Positions 48,081 through 58,051 of a stretch of DNA of 64,000 nucleotides are shown one piece after another. Source of the stretch: Aquiflexum lacus (GTDB lineage Bacteria > Bacteroidota > Bacteroidia > Cytophagales > Cyclobacteriaceae); NCBI RefSeq assembly GCF_015476655.1, contig NZ_JABFHF010000006.1, positions 155,622-219,621 on the forward strand, read 5' to 3'. Under the pieces are notes generated by a model. That model had not been told where the DNA came from, did not search any database, and worked only from the letters and a program-made list of their open reading frames with translations. The translations under genes and the position numbers were made by a program. Numbering within the stretch: position 1 is the stretch's first letter; the number at the start of each line of letters is the position of its first letter.

Positions 48081-48174
48081 CAAGCAATTTTATTCTAAAC
48101 AATCCCTCTTTTTTATTTTGATTTTTTCAATTTTAAAATTTTCCAATCTTAAAATTTTTTCAATTCACTTTCAA

Positions 48175-49323
48175 TCAAACCTTTATATAAATCTTTTTCC
48201 TATCCATCCACAATCCCACCAACCAAATCAACAGCATATAAAAGACAGCAAACAAAATTGAGGCATTCTTTGGCCCAAGCCAAGAGGTGAATGCGACATC
48301 ATAAATCACCCCCTTCAAACTGCTATCAGCGATCGGAATGATGTGCATCACCGAAATCACAATTCCGGAAAGCACATACAAGATCAAAGGGTTTCTGCCA
48401 AATACCTCAAAAGGATAAGTCCAGTTTCTTTTTTTCCAGACTTCAATGACCATGATAAGAAACCCAATCAGAAAAAGGTCAAGTCCAACTGTCAAAAGTA
48501 CATAGGGGCTTGTCCAGATCTTTTTATTGATTGGAAACAGATTGTCCCATAGCAAACAGACTACAATCATTATCACACCTGCGATAAAGAGGGCCTTTAC
48601 AGTTTTGCTTGTATTTCCCATTTGCTGGATAAATTTTCCGGCAAAGTATCCTGCAATTACATTGACTACCGAAGGGAATGTACTTAAGATACCTTCCGGT
48701 TCAAATGGGATGCCTTCACCCCCATAGAGATTTTTGGCTCCGATCAGCCATAGATCCAGTTTCAATACTGCATTACCTGTCAATGAATATGGGTCTTCCG
48801 CATCTCCAAAAAAATACAATACCCACCAAAATCCTAAAAGTGTGACAATGCTGAATACAATAGCTCCTCTTTTTCCCAAATAATACAAAATAAGAGAAGC
48901 CAACATATAGCAAAGTGCAATTCTTTGCAACACACCCAATAACCTCACATCCCACCAATTGATCATGACGATTCCGCCGGCTTCGTTGTATTCAAAAAAT
49001 GGAAATGCATTCAAACCCCAACCGATCAGGAAAATGATAGCGGTTCTTTTGAATACTTTTTTCAGAAAAACTCCTTGATCCATTTTTTCCATTTTCTTCA
49101 TGCTGAAGCTCATGGCATTTCCTACCACAAAAAGGAAAGTAGGGAAGACCAAATCAGTAATGGTGAATCCATGCCAATCGGCATGGGCAAATGGTGCGTA
49201 CAAATGACTCCAACTGCCAGGAGTATTGACCACGATCATCAATGCAATCGTCAGTCCACGTAGAACATCAAGGGCTAGGTACCTTTCTTGAATGGGTACA
49301 CCTAAGGCTGGGGTTGGGGTCAT
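48175..49323 (-). CDS. Acyltransferase-like membrane protein (NagX/DUF5009 type)
   Basis: A 382-residue membrane protein with about 10 helices. YLALDVLRGLTIALMIVVNTPGSWSHLYAPFAHADWHGFTITDLVFPTFLFVVG at the N-terminus is the hallmark of the heparan-alpha-glucosaminide N-acetyltransferase/NagX family. The conserved His residues in the first loop and GRNPLILYVLSG near 300 are present. Family members pass acetyl groups over the membrane or help amino-sugar use. It lies divergent from the GH20 hexosaminidase gene (246 bases apart), which supports a link to GlcNAc-containing glycans. Confidence 0.88.
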   Translation of the reverse strand: MTPTPALGVPIQERYLALDVLRGLTIALMIVVNTPGSWSHLYAPFAHADWHGFTITDLVFPTFLFVVGNAMSFSMKKMEKMDQGVFLKKVFKRTAIIFLIGWGLNAFPFFEYNEAGGIVMINWWDVRLLGVLQRIALCYMLASLILYYLGKRGAIVFSIVTLLGFWWVLYFFGDAEDPYSLTGNAVLKLDLWLIGAKNLYGGEGIPFEPEGILSTFPSVVNVIAGYFAGKFIQQMGNTSKTVKALFIAGVIMIVVCLLWDNLFPINKKIWTSPYVLLTVGLDLFLIGFLIMVIEVWKKRNWTYPFEVFGRNPLILYVLSGIVISVMHIIPIADSSLKGVIYDVAFTSWLGPKNASILFAVFYMLLIWLVGLWMDRKKIYIKV

Positions 49324-49569
49324 TAGCTTTGGGTTTTATTGATAACTGAATTCCAATAGCAAATACTTAAGCAATATTTTTATTAAAGTATCAATTCTAA
49401 ATCTAATAATTTTTTTTATATAAATGTGTTTGACCAACAAAATCAAATCATTTGTCTGTTGAAATCATTGAAAACTAATCAGTTAAACTAATCTGATATT
49501 CGCTTTAGCCATTACAATTTATTTTTTCCAAAACATAAAATATTATATTGAGGTCTAAAGCTATCAATT

Positions 49570-52137
49570 ATGACTTATCGGATACCGTTTCTGCCTTTGA
49601 TATTCCTTTGGTTTTCCTGCCAATCCACCAATGATAAAATCAATGTAGATGATATACTTCTGAGTTGGGAATTAGAAGAAAATATTGCTTTACCCAATCA
49701 AACCCATACTGCTACGTTCAACATTACCAATACAGCAAAATCCCCTCTAAATCCTGATTGGGAGATTTATTTCAATACCATATTTCTTTCCGTGAATCCA
49801 TCCAGTTTAGATGAAAATATTATGTTGGAACATTTATCCGGGGATTTTTTTAGGATAAAACCCACAATGGATTTTCCGGTATTAGAGACGGATCAAACCT
49901 ATTCTTTTTCCTACCAATCCGATAATTTTCTTGTGAAAAACAGCCATTCACCTCAGGGGGTTTTTATGGTCTTTGGTGAGGAAGAAAAAGGTCATACGAT
50001 GGCTAATTACACAGCAAAAGAATTTAGCCTTGGTGACTTGTATAAAATGTCTGAGGGTACCCCGCTTCCTATTCCTATCGGCAAGAATTTATTTGAACAG
50101 TCAAAAGAGCTTACTTTATTAAAGCGAATGGAATTTTCTCCCATCATTCCTACACCCAAAACTCTAGAATGGAGTGAAGGTGAATTACAGATCGAAGGAG
50201 ATTTTGAAATATCATTTGACCCAGACTTTTCAAGTGAAGCTGAATTTTTGATCAATACTTTAGAATCAAAATTCCTGGGACAGATTGCTTCCAATTCAAC
50301 ATCTGATGCCATAATCCAGATCAAAAAAAATCCATCCATTAAAAATCAAGAAGGATATCAATTGGATATCTCAGATAAAATCCAAATCCAGGCTAATCAT
50401 CCCAAAGGTGTTTTTTATGCTTTACAGTCTTTATTGGCATTGTTACCTATTGACAATTTCAGAGAAGCCCAATCCCGCTTGGTTTTCCCTCAACTGAAAA
50501 TTGAAGATGAGCCCCGTTTTGCGTATCGAGGACTTTTTCTGGATGTGGCTCGGAATTTCCAGACCAAAGAAGCTGTCTTAAAACTCTTGGATTTGATGGC
50601 TTTTTATAAATTGAATGTTTTTCATTTAAACTTGGCCAATGATGAAGGCTGGCGGATTGAAATCCCAGGCTTGCCGGAATTGACCAATGTAGGAAGCAAG
50701 AGGGGATTTTCAAGGGATGAGAAAAACTTCCTTTGGCCATATTATGGTTCAGGTCCTGATGTCGACAATTCACCAAATGGGACCGGTTTCTATACAGTTT
50801 CAGATTTTGAAGAGATACTAAAATACGCCCATGAAAGGCATATTGAAGTGATCCCTGAATTGGGAGTCCCAGGACATTCAAGAGCTGCTATCATTGCCAT
50901 GCGAAAGCGCTATCATGATAAAAAAGAAAATGACATGGCTGCTGCAATCGAGTTCCTCTTGGAAGATTTTGAGGATACCTCAGAATATCTCTCGGCACAG
51001 AATTTTCGGGGTAACACCCTGTGCATCTGTCAGGAATCAACTTACAATTTTTATGAAAAAATTGTTGATGAAATGATGGCCAGGTATCGGTCTGCGCGAG
51101 TCCCGCTGAATACCTTCCATACTGGCGGCGATGAAGTCCCTCATGGGGCTTGGACTGCGTCACCAACTTGTGCTGAGTTTATCTCCAAGCATGAAGACTT
51201 AAATGAGGTTAAAGATTTGAGCAATTATTTTTATAATAGAGTAAATAAGATTTTTCAAGATAGGGGGCTACAAGTTGCGGGCTGGGAAGAAATAGGTCAA
51301 AAGTCTGAAATGGTAAATGGCAAAGAAGTTTCTAGACCCAATCCCGAATTTGCTAACAAAAATTTTAGGGTTTATGCCTGGAACTCAGTTGCAGGTTGGG
51401 GCGGAGAGGACATGGCCTATCAGTTGGCCAATGCTGGTTATGAGGTAATTGTCTGTAATTCCTCCAATATTTATTTTGACCTGGCTTACAACATGGACCC
51501 GGACGAGCCCGGACATCAGTGGTCAGGATATGTGGACCTGAAAACGGCTTGGAGAACTGTACCACTAAATCATTTCATTTCAAATGAAAAGGACATGTAT
51601 GGAAGACCCATTGATCCTGATGAACTGGCAAAAGGAAAAATTAAGCTTAGCGCGCAAGGCTCAAAAAATATCAAAGGAATTCAGGGACAACTTTGGACAG
51701 AAACGGTCAAAGGGCAGGACATGATGGAATATTATCTTTTGCCCAAAATGCTCGGCTTGGTGGAAAGGGCCTGGGCAACTGACCCAAGTTGGACTTCATT
51801 AGAAAACACGGAAAAGAGGATAGAGGCAAGGGAAAAGGATTGGAACAAATTTGCAAATGCTGTCGGTCAGCGGGAAATCCCGAGGTTGGACTATTTGTTT
51901 GGAGGATTCAATGTCAGGTTACCCAAGCCCGGTACTTTGGTTCACGATGGCCTGATGCACGTGAATGTCGAGACCCCGGGTCTCATCGTAAGGTATACAA
52001 GGAATGGAACTGAACCCGATATGAATTCCCCCGAATATTCTGCCCCAATGCCCATAGAAGGCAATATCAAGGTGAGGGTATTTACACCATCAGGACATGC
52101 AGGGGAGACTTCAACCTGTCTTCAAAAGAGTAATTGA
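49570..52137 (+). CDS. GH20 beta-N-acetylhexosaminidase lipoprotein
   Basis: An 855-residue enzyme with a lipoprotein signal (PFLPLIFLWFSC, Cys at 17). Domains in order: a chitobiase N-terminal carbohydrate-binding-like fold (about 25-180), the GH20b domain (about 190-315), the GH20 barrel from FAYRGLFLDVARNF, with catalytic Asp521-Glu522 in HTGGDEVPHGAW, and a C-terminal chitobiase C-like domain. It releases terminal GlcNAc or GalNAc from chito-oligosaccharides or glycans at the cell surface or periplasm. The divergent NagX-like gene supports amino-sugar catabolism. Confidence 0.94.
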   Translation: MTYRIPFLPLIFLWFSCQSTNDKINVDDILLSWELEENIALPNQTHTATFNITNTAKSPLNPDWEIYFNTIFLSVNPSSLDENIMLEHLSGDFFRIKPTMDFPVLETDQTYSFSYQSDNFLVKNSHSPQGVFMVFGEEEKGHTMANYTAKEFSLGDLYKMSEGTPLPIPIGKNLFEQSKELTLLKRMEFSPIIPTPKTLEWSEGELQIEGDFEISFDPDFSSEAEFLINTLESKFLGQIASNSTSDAIIQIKKNPSIKNQEGYQLDISDKIQIQANHPKGVFYALQSLLALLPIDNFREAQSRLVFPQLKIEDEPRFAYRGLFLDVARNFQTKEAVLKLLDLMAFYKLNVFHLNLANDEGWRIEIPGLPELTNVGSKRGFSRDEKNFLWPYYGSGPDVDNSPNGTGFYTVSDFEEILKYAHERHIEVIPELGVPGHSRAAIIAMRKRYHDKKENDMAAAIEFLLEDFEDTSEYLSAQNFRGNTLCICQESTYNFYEKIVDEMMARYRSARVPLNTFHTGGDEVPHGAWTASPTCAEFISKHEDLNEVKDLSNYFYNRVNKIFQDRGLQVAGWEEIGQKSEMVNGKEVSRPNPEFANKNFRVYAWNSVAGWGGEDMAYQLANAGYEVIVCNSSNIYFDLAYNMDPDEPGHQWSGYVDLKTAWRTVPLNHFISNEKDMYGRPIDPDELAKGKIKLSAQGSKNIKGIQGQLWTETVKGQDMMEYYLLPKMLGLVERAWATDPSWTSLENTEKRIEAREKDWNKFANAVGQREIPRLDYLFGGFNVRLPKPGTLVHDGLMHVNVETPGLIVRYTRNGTEPDMNSPEYSAPMPIEGNIKVRVFTPSGHAGETSTCLQKSN

Positions 52138-52232
52138 TTTGCCCATTTATTTTGATGCTACCAGAATCTATTGAAAGAAAGCCTATTATCTTTAGTCGTT
52201 AAATAAAGCCCAAATTTCCCAAATGACCTATT

Positions 52233-55200
52233 ATGAAAAAACCTGTTAAACTGATTCTCTTGCCCATGTTGACGGCAGGATTCCTCTCTTTCTATTCCTG
52301 CAACCAGCCTGTCATTATTCCGGATTTTGATACTTTGACACATGAACAAAGACATTTACCTGAATTTGCCCTTTCAGGAATTAGCATAGCTGAAGGTTTG
52401 GAGGCTAAACTTTTTGCCTCGGAACCCACCATCACCAACCCGACAAATATTGATATTGACCATAAGGGCAGAGTTTGGGTGCTGGAAGCATTTAATTACC
52501 GTCCCGAGATCACAGGAAATGAAATCAAACCTGAAGGGGATAGGATAGTGATTTTGGAAGACACCAATGGTGACGGTGTTCAGGATAAAAGCACGGTATT
52601 CTATCAGGGACCTGAAATCAATGCACCATTGGGTATCTGGGTAATGGGCAATCAGGCGATTGTTTCGCAAAGTCCCTATGTGTGGATGTTTACTGATACC
52701 GATGGGGATGATAAGGCAGATAAAAAGGAAATCATTTTTCAGGGAATTTCCGGTGAACAGCATGACCATGGGATGCACAGTTTTGTATTTGGCCCAGATG
52801 GGAAGTTTTATTTCAACTTTGGGAATTCAGGCGCTCAATTGAGGGATAAAAACAATCAGATTATTAAGGATATCCATGGCGTAGAAATCAATACCAAAAA
52901 TTTCAGACAAGGATTGGTTTTCAGATGCAATACAGACTTTACGGACATTGAGGTTTTAGGGCAGAATTTCAGGAACAATTACGAGGTGGCTGTGGATTCT
53001 TATGGTACCCTTTGGCAATCGGACAATGATGATGATGGAAACAAAGGTGTAAGGATCAACTATGTCATGGAGTTCGGGAATTATGGATATAAAGATGAAA
53101 TGACCAATGCGAGTTGGTCGGCAAACAGGACCAACAAAGAAAAAGAGATTCCACTTCAACATTGGCATTTGAATGACCCGGGTGTTGTACCTAATTTATT
53201 GCAAACTGGAGCCGGCTCACCTACCGGTATTTTGGTTTATGAAGGGAGATTGCTTCCGGAGGTGTTTTGGGATCAAATGATCCATGCCGATGCAGGTCCA
53301 AATGTGGTCAGGTCATATCCCGTCCAAAAGGATGGCGCCGGCTATACGGCAGAAATGGTCAATATTATGGTTGGGGACAAGAATCAATGGTTCCGTCCTT
53401 CTGATGTTTGTATAGCACCGGACGGTTCTCTATTTGTAGCTGATTGGTATGACCCGGGAGTGGGTGGCCATCAAGTGGGTGATTTGAATCGGGGAAGAAT
53501 ATTCAGGTTGGCACCTCCAAGGACCCGTTACAAAATCCCTAATTATAATTTAACTAAGGTCAAAGGGGCTTTAGAAGCATTACAGAATCCAAACCTTTCC
53601 TGGAGGTATCAGGCTTGGATGGCTCTTCAAGACTTTGGTGGTCAGGCAGAAAAAGAATTGGCAGAAATGTTTGCAAACCATGAAAACCCAAGGATGAGGG
53701 CAAGGGCTTTTTGGGTTTTGGCCAAAATGGAAGGGAAAGGACAAAAATATGTTGACTTGGCTATCGCAGATTCCAACCCGGATATTCAGATAGCAGGTCT
53801 AAGGGCAGCACGGCAACTTGATTTGGATCTGATACCGATCATAACAACATTATCCGAAAGCATTGACCCACAAGTCATGAGGGAGGCTGCTATTGCACTT
53901 CGCTTTCACCCTTCTCCTGAGGCCCCTAGGTTATGGGCAAAGCTTGCCATGCAACATGACGGAGAAGACCGGTGGTACCTGGAGGCTCTCGGTATAGGCG
54001 CTCATAACCAATGGGACAACTACTTTGCAGCTTGGAAGGATGCAGTAGTGGAGGCAGATTTAAATAAAAAGGCAAATCAGGATATTATTTGGAGAGCGAG
54101 GACTGGAAACTCAATACCGATGTTGGCTTCCTTGGCGGTTGGCCAGGATGAACCTTTGGAAGATAGGTTGAGGTATTTCAGGGCATTTGACTTCAATCCC
54201 GATGTGGAAGGTAAATCCAAAGCATTGATCAATATGCTGAACAATAAAGAAGCTGATCAACAAGAAATCAACAAATTGGTCATTGCCCATTTGGATCCCC
54301 AATATACCAAAAGGTCACCTGTGGCTATGGCTGCCTTAAAGGAATTGATTGCCGAGTCCGAAGGTAAACAGGAGTTTGTGGAGTTGGTCAGTAAATTTAG
54401 TTTGAATGAATACAATACCAAACTCCTGGATTTGGCGATCCAAAACAGTGGGAATAACCTGGGCAGAAATGCGGCCTCTACTTTGATGCAACTAGGAGGG
54501 AAGAATTTAATAGTCGGAACATTACAAAGTAAGGAGGAAAAAGTAGTCATTGATATGATGGCCTCGCTCAGGGGTATTGGTTCTAATGAATCCATAGCAC
54601 TTTTGGAGAATGTAGCTTTTGATGCAAACCGTTCTATCAATGTCAGAAGGGAAGCTGCTTCGGCTATGGGTGCAAGTTATTCAGGGGAAGAAAGGGTTTT
54701 GGACCTATTGAGGGAAGAAAAATTTCCGGACAATCTAAAGGCTTCTGCAGTGAATGGTTTAAGTAGGGCTTGGAGAAGGACAGTGAGGCAGGAAGCTGCC
54801 ACTTATTTGGAAAATGGGGGAGAAAGTAACCTACCGCCCATGAATGACTTGTTGGCTATGTCAGGAGTGGTAGAAAATGGTAAGACAGTTTTTAAGAATA
54901 GCTGTGCCATCTGTCATCAAGTAGGAGAGGAGGGAATGGATTTTGGTCCCAAATTGACCGAGATTGGAAGTAAGTTATCCAAGGAGGCACAATACATTGC
55001 CATCATCCATCCCGATGCAGGAATCAGTTTTGGATATGAGGGTCAAATATTGAAGACAAAAGACGGTAACACTTATGGCGGAATTATCAGTAGTCGAACA
55101 GAAACTGATTTGGAATTGAAAATGCCTGGAGGAACCTCAGTCAGTCTAAAGACATCAGATATTGCCTCTATCGAACAAATGGAAAACTCCATGATGCCGG

Positions 55201-55280
55201 CAGGCTTGGAAAGGGGTATGACAGCACAGGAAATGGTTGATTTGGTCGAGTATTTGATGAGTTTGAAGAAGAAATCCTAA
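52233..55280 (+). CDS. PVC-type cytochrome c/dehydrogenase lipoprotein
   Basis: A 1015-residue exported protein with a lipoprotein signal (LTAGFLSFYSC, Cys at about 23). The N-terminal half is a beta-propeller-like membrane-bound dehydrogenase domain (SGISIAEGLEAKLFASEPTITNPTNIDID, then FVADWYDPGVGGHQVGD). HEAT-type repeats fill about residues 440-850. At the C-terminus the heme motif CAICH (891-895) begins a small cytochrome c domain with FGPKLTEIG and LVEYLMSL. Such proteins occur in Planctomycetes, Verrucomicrobia and Bacteroidota and are probably sugar or alcohol dehydrogenases; the substrate is unknown. Confidence 0.9.
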   Translation: MKKPVKLILLPMLTAGFLSFYSCNQPVIIPDFDTLTHEQRHLPEFALSGISIAEGLEAKLFASEPTITNPTNIDIDHKGRVWVLEAFNYRPEITGNEIKPEGDRIVILEDTNGDGVQDKSTVFYQGPEINAPLGIWVMGNQAIVSQSPYVWMFTDTDGDDKADKKEIIFQGISGEQHDHGMHSFVFGPDGKFYFNFGNSGAQLRDKNNQIIKDIHGVEINTKNFRQGLVFRCNTDFTDIEVLGQNFRNNYEVAVDSYGTLWQSDNDDDGNKGVRINYVMEFGNYGYKDEMTNASWSANRTNKEKEIPLQHWHLNDPGVVPNLLQTGAGSPTGILVYEGRLLPEVFWDQMIHADAGPNVVRSYPVQKDGAGYTAEMVNIMVGDKNQWFRPSDVCIAPDGSLFVADWYDPGVGGHQVGDLNRGRIFRLAPPRTRYKIPNYNLTKVKGALEALQNPNLSWRYQAWMALQDFGGQAEKELAEMFANHENPRMRARAFWVLAKMEGKGQKYVDLAIADSNPDIQIAGLRAARQLDLDLIPIITTLSESIDPQVMREAAIALRFHPSPEAPRLWAKLAMQHDGEDRWYLEALGIGAHNQWDNYFAAWKDAVVEADLNKKANQDIIWRARTGNSIPMLASLAVGQDEPLEDRLRYFRAFDFNPDVEGKSKALINMLNNKEADQQEINKLVIAHLDPQYTKRSPVAMAALKELIAESEGKQEFVELVSKFSLNEYNTKLLDLAIQNSGNNLGRNAASTLMQLGGKNLIVGTLQSKEEKVVIDMMASLRGIGSNESIALLENVAFDANRSINVRREAASAMGASYSGEERVLDLLREEKFPDNLKASAVNGLSRAWRRTVRQEAATYLENGGESNLPPMNDLLAMSGVVENGKTVFKNSCAICHQVGEEGMDFGPKLTEIGSKLSKEAQYIAIIHPDAGISFGYEGQILKTKDGNTYGGIISSRTETDLELKMPGGTSVSLKTSDIASIEQMENSMMPAGLERGMTAQEMVDLVEYLMSLKKKS

Positions 55281-55331
55281 GAGGACAATTAAATAACCAT
55301 TTAAACCTACCTTTGTCCAAAATATGATTAC

Positions 55332-56471
55332 ATGACATTTGATTCACTTGGGTTATCAGAAAAATTATTGGCGGCTATCAGCAAAGCCAAATATGATAGC
55401 CCTTATCCTATACAGTTAGAGGCCATTCCGGCTATACTTCAGAAAAAAGATCTCTTGGGCATTGCCCCGACAGGTTCGGGCAAAACAGCTTCCTACGTCT
55501 TACCGATTCTTCAGATGCTGTTGGAAAAAGAAGTCCCTCAAAACAGGGAGATCCCCGTTTTGGTGATTGTACCTACAAGGGAATTGGCGGCCCAAGTTCA
55601 GGAAGTGGTCAAGGTTTTTTCTGAGTTTTTGCCTAGAAGGATTAAAACCATGGCGGTTTTTGGTGGCGTTTCCATCAATCCCCAAATGATGAATCTCCAT
55701 GGTACAGAAATTTTAGTGGCCACTCCGGGAAGGCTATTGGACTTGGTAGCCCGGAATTCCATTCAGCTGGATAAACTACAGATATTGGTCCTCGATGAGG
55801 CGGATAAGGTTTTGAATCTAGGCTTTAAGTTGGAGGTGGATGAAATCCTTTCAAGGCTTCCCAAAAAACGACAGAACATCCTTTTCTCCGCAACCATGGA
55901 GGAATCCGTGGAGGAATTGATCAACAGACTTCTTCGCAATCCTGTGAAAATCGAAATCGAACAGGATAAGATTGCACCTGAACTGATCTCCCAATCCGCT
56001 TATTTGGTACCAATGGAATACAAAGGACCCTTATTGCGTCATTTGATCCAAGAAGGTGATTGGCAGCAGGTTTTGGTATTTGCATCTTCCATCAGAACAG
56101 CGGATAATGTTGCGAATAAACTCAAAAAACATGGCATTGAAGCCATGGCATTTCACGGTGATAAGAGCCAAGGTGCCAGAACAGATGCCTTGACCAAATT
56201 CAAAGCAGGCAAAATAAGGGTTCTTGTGGCCACTGACTTGGCAGCAAGAGGGATTGATATTAAATTTTTGCCCTATGTTGTCAACTTTGAATTACCAAGA
56301 TCACCAAAGGATTATATCCATAGAATTGGTCGGACAGGTAGGGCAGGAAGTGAAGGGGAGGCTATTTCCTTGGTTTCAGAGGAAGAAGAGCACCATTTTA
56401 AAGTCATTCAGAAAAAAATGGGCAGGAGGGTGGAATTAATAGATTCCATTAATCTGGATTTTAAGAGGTAA
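55332..56471 (+). CDS. DEAD-box RNA helicase (RhlE-like)
   Basis: A 379-residue ATP-dependent helicase with all core motifs: Q motif (FDSLGLSEKLL...YPIQLEAIP), APTGSGKT, PTRELAAQ, TPGRLLD, VLDEADKV, FSATM, then DLAARGID and HRIGRTGRAG. There is no long C-terminal RNA-binding extension. Bacterial helicases of this size help ribosome assembly or cold-stage mRNA turnover. It stands 51 bases behind the PVC gene but is functionally unrelated. Confidence 0.93.
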   Translation: MTFDSLGLSEKLLAAISKAKYDSPYPIQLEAIPAILQKKDLLGIAPTGSGKTASYVLPILQMLLEKEVPQNREIPVLVIVPTRELAAQVQEVVKVFSEFLPRRIKTMAVFGGVSINPQMMNLHGTEILVATPGRLLDLVARNSIQLDKLQILVLDEADKVLNLGFKLEVDEILSRLPKKRQNILFSATMEESVEELINRLLRNPVKIEIEQDKIAPELISQSAYLVPMEYKGPLLRHLIQEGDWQQVLVFASSIRTADNVANKLKKHGIEAMAFHGDKSQGARTDALTKFKAGKIRVLVATDLAARGIDIKFLPYVVNFELPRSPKDYIHRIGRTGRAGSEGEAISLVSEEEEHHFKVIQKKMGRRVELIDSINLDFKR

Positions 56472-56615
56472 AATAATTCTTTTCGGTTCTTCGATTATTA
56501 ACTGGAATTTGGAAGCACTTAGAGATCAGGCCCAGAATATATTAAACAAATATAGGTCATATGATTTTTTCAAATCCTACCATTTGTGAAAGGAAACATA
56601 ACTGAACCCGGTTCT

Positions 56616-57719
56616 TTATCTTGCTGGAGTAATAACAATTTTTCGGAATTCTACAGGACCATGATCACCTTGAAGCACGATTGGTCCAGGTAAACCCTCT
56701 TTGCTGTCCAAAGCACCTCCTGTAATGCCTGGTATAATCTGATCATTGATTATATTTTTACCGTTTGCCACTACTGTTAATCTCCTTCCGATCAAGGTTA
56801 TTTCATAAGTCTGCCATTCACCTGCTGGTTTGGCAGCCATTTCATTTGGTGTCAAGAAACCATAGATTCCACCAAAAAGAAGATTTGAAGGTTCTTGACC
56901 TATATCATCCTGAATTTGTAATTCATACCTTCCTCTTAGGTAAATCCCGCTATTGCTTCCTTTAGGATACCGGAATTCTACCAAGAGTTTGAAATCATCA
57001 AAATTCTTATTGCTTATCAGGTTAGCTCCTGATTCGGGACTGCTCAAGATGCCGTCATTTACTACCCATTGGTTTTCAGGTTTGTCGGCATGCCAGCCAT
57101 CCAGATTTTTGCCATTAAATATACTGATGGGTTTATCCCAAGTCGGGTTTCTGTCCCGGACCAATGCTGGGGCTCTTTCTCCTACATAATTGAACTGATC
57201 ACCATTTGGGTATTGAATGGTTCCGGTCAGGTTATTTCCTGACAATACCCCTTCAAATACCAGGTCTTTGTTGGCACTTTCCCATTGTGGAGGTATACTG
57301 AAGGTGATTTTCCCATTTTCAAAGTTGATAATGGAAATAGGACGGGCACTTCCATGATCCCCGACAAAATAGCCCACCAAAGTGGATAAGCCCGATAGTT
57401 TTACCTCAAGCCAAGAGGGGATCGCTTTACCGTTCATATCCAAAGTCAGGTTCCATTTTCCAATAAAGTCCTTTAGATCACTTAGCAAATTATAGCCCAT
57501 TCGGTAAGATGTGTAACCTGTTACGGTCTGATCCTTGATGCTGGAGGGTATGATGACAGTTTTACCATCATGTTCCATAGTTCTTGAATCAGGGTTATCC
57601 AAATTGATTTTTGGCTTGGTTACAGTTTCAACTTGCGCGATTGTTGTACCTGTGGACAATATCAAAATCAGGGCAATCTTGCCCAAAAATGATCCGAATT
57701 GAGAAACCATATTGTTCAT
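56616..57719 (-). CDS. DUF1080 (3-keto-disaccharide hydrolase domain) exported protein
   Basis: A 367-residue protein with a signal peptide (KIALILILSTGTTIAQ; the ATG at 57710 is an alternative start). The C-terminal half is the DUF1080/LamG-like jelly roll: KPISIFNGKNLDGWHAD, NQWVVNDGILSSP, FKLLVEFRYPKGSNSGIYLRGRYELQI, GEWQTYEITLIGRRLTVVANG. The N-terminal half (about 50-190) is beta-rich and not recognised. Family members bind or cleave 3-keto-glycosides. The gene is convergent with the helicase gene. Confidence 0.85.
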   Translation of the reverse strand: MNNMVSQFGSFLGKIALILILSTGTTIAQVETVTKPKINLDNPDSRTMEHDGKTVIIPSSIKDQTVTGYTSYRMGYNLLSDLKDFIGKWNLTLDMNGKAIPSWLEVKLSGLSTLVGYFVGDHGSARPISIINFENGKITFSIPPQWESANKDLVFEGVLSGNNLTGTIQYPNGDQFNYVGERAPALVRDRNPTWDKPISIFNGKNLDGWHADKPENQWVVNDGILSSPESGANLISNKNFDDFKLLVEFRYPKGSNSGIYLRGRYELQIQDDIGQEPSNLLFGGIYGFLTPNEMAAKPAGEWQTYEITLIGRRLTVVANGKNIINDQIIPGITGGALDSKEGLPGPIVLQGDHGPVEFRKIVITPAR

Positions 57720-58051
57720 AATCTTTAGGTTTTAATTTCGAAATTTAAATTAAGGAATTATCCTATCAAAGGAAACTTTAAGATTGGTTTAAGTTCCAAA
57801 CAGTGATATATTTAGAAGAATTAACGAATGGAATGTTATTCTTAAAATTCAACCTCCCCATTCATCCACTTATATAAATTAGTATAAAAAATACAGGTAG
57901 ATTTTTTTGTTAAACATTTATATTCAGTAAGTTAATAACAAATTGCTTGTCTAGATCTTCAATTCATTTTTTCGGATTATTAATTGTCATTTTCTACCTA
58001 AAACAAAGATTTTTGACATCATTTATAGGCTTTTCTATTTGTTGAAAATTC
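57720..58051. other. 332-base divergent intergenic region
   Basis: No gene or RNA was recognised. On the plus side, TTTG at 58012-58015 and TCTATTTG at 58034-58041 form a poor match to a promoter for the permease gene; nothing clear was found for the DUF1080 gene. Confidence 0.4.

Noticed and set aside
48100..48174. AT-rich near-repeats of AATTTTAAAATT behind the DUF3109 gene
   Set aside because: Low-complexity sequence common in such genomes; no unit with a clear period.
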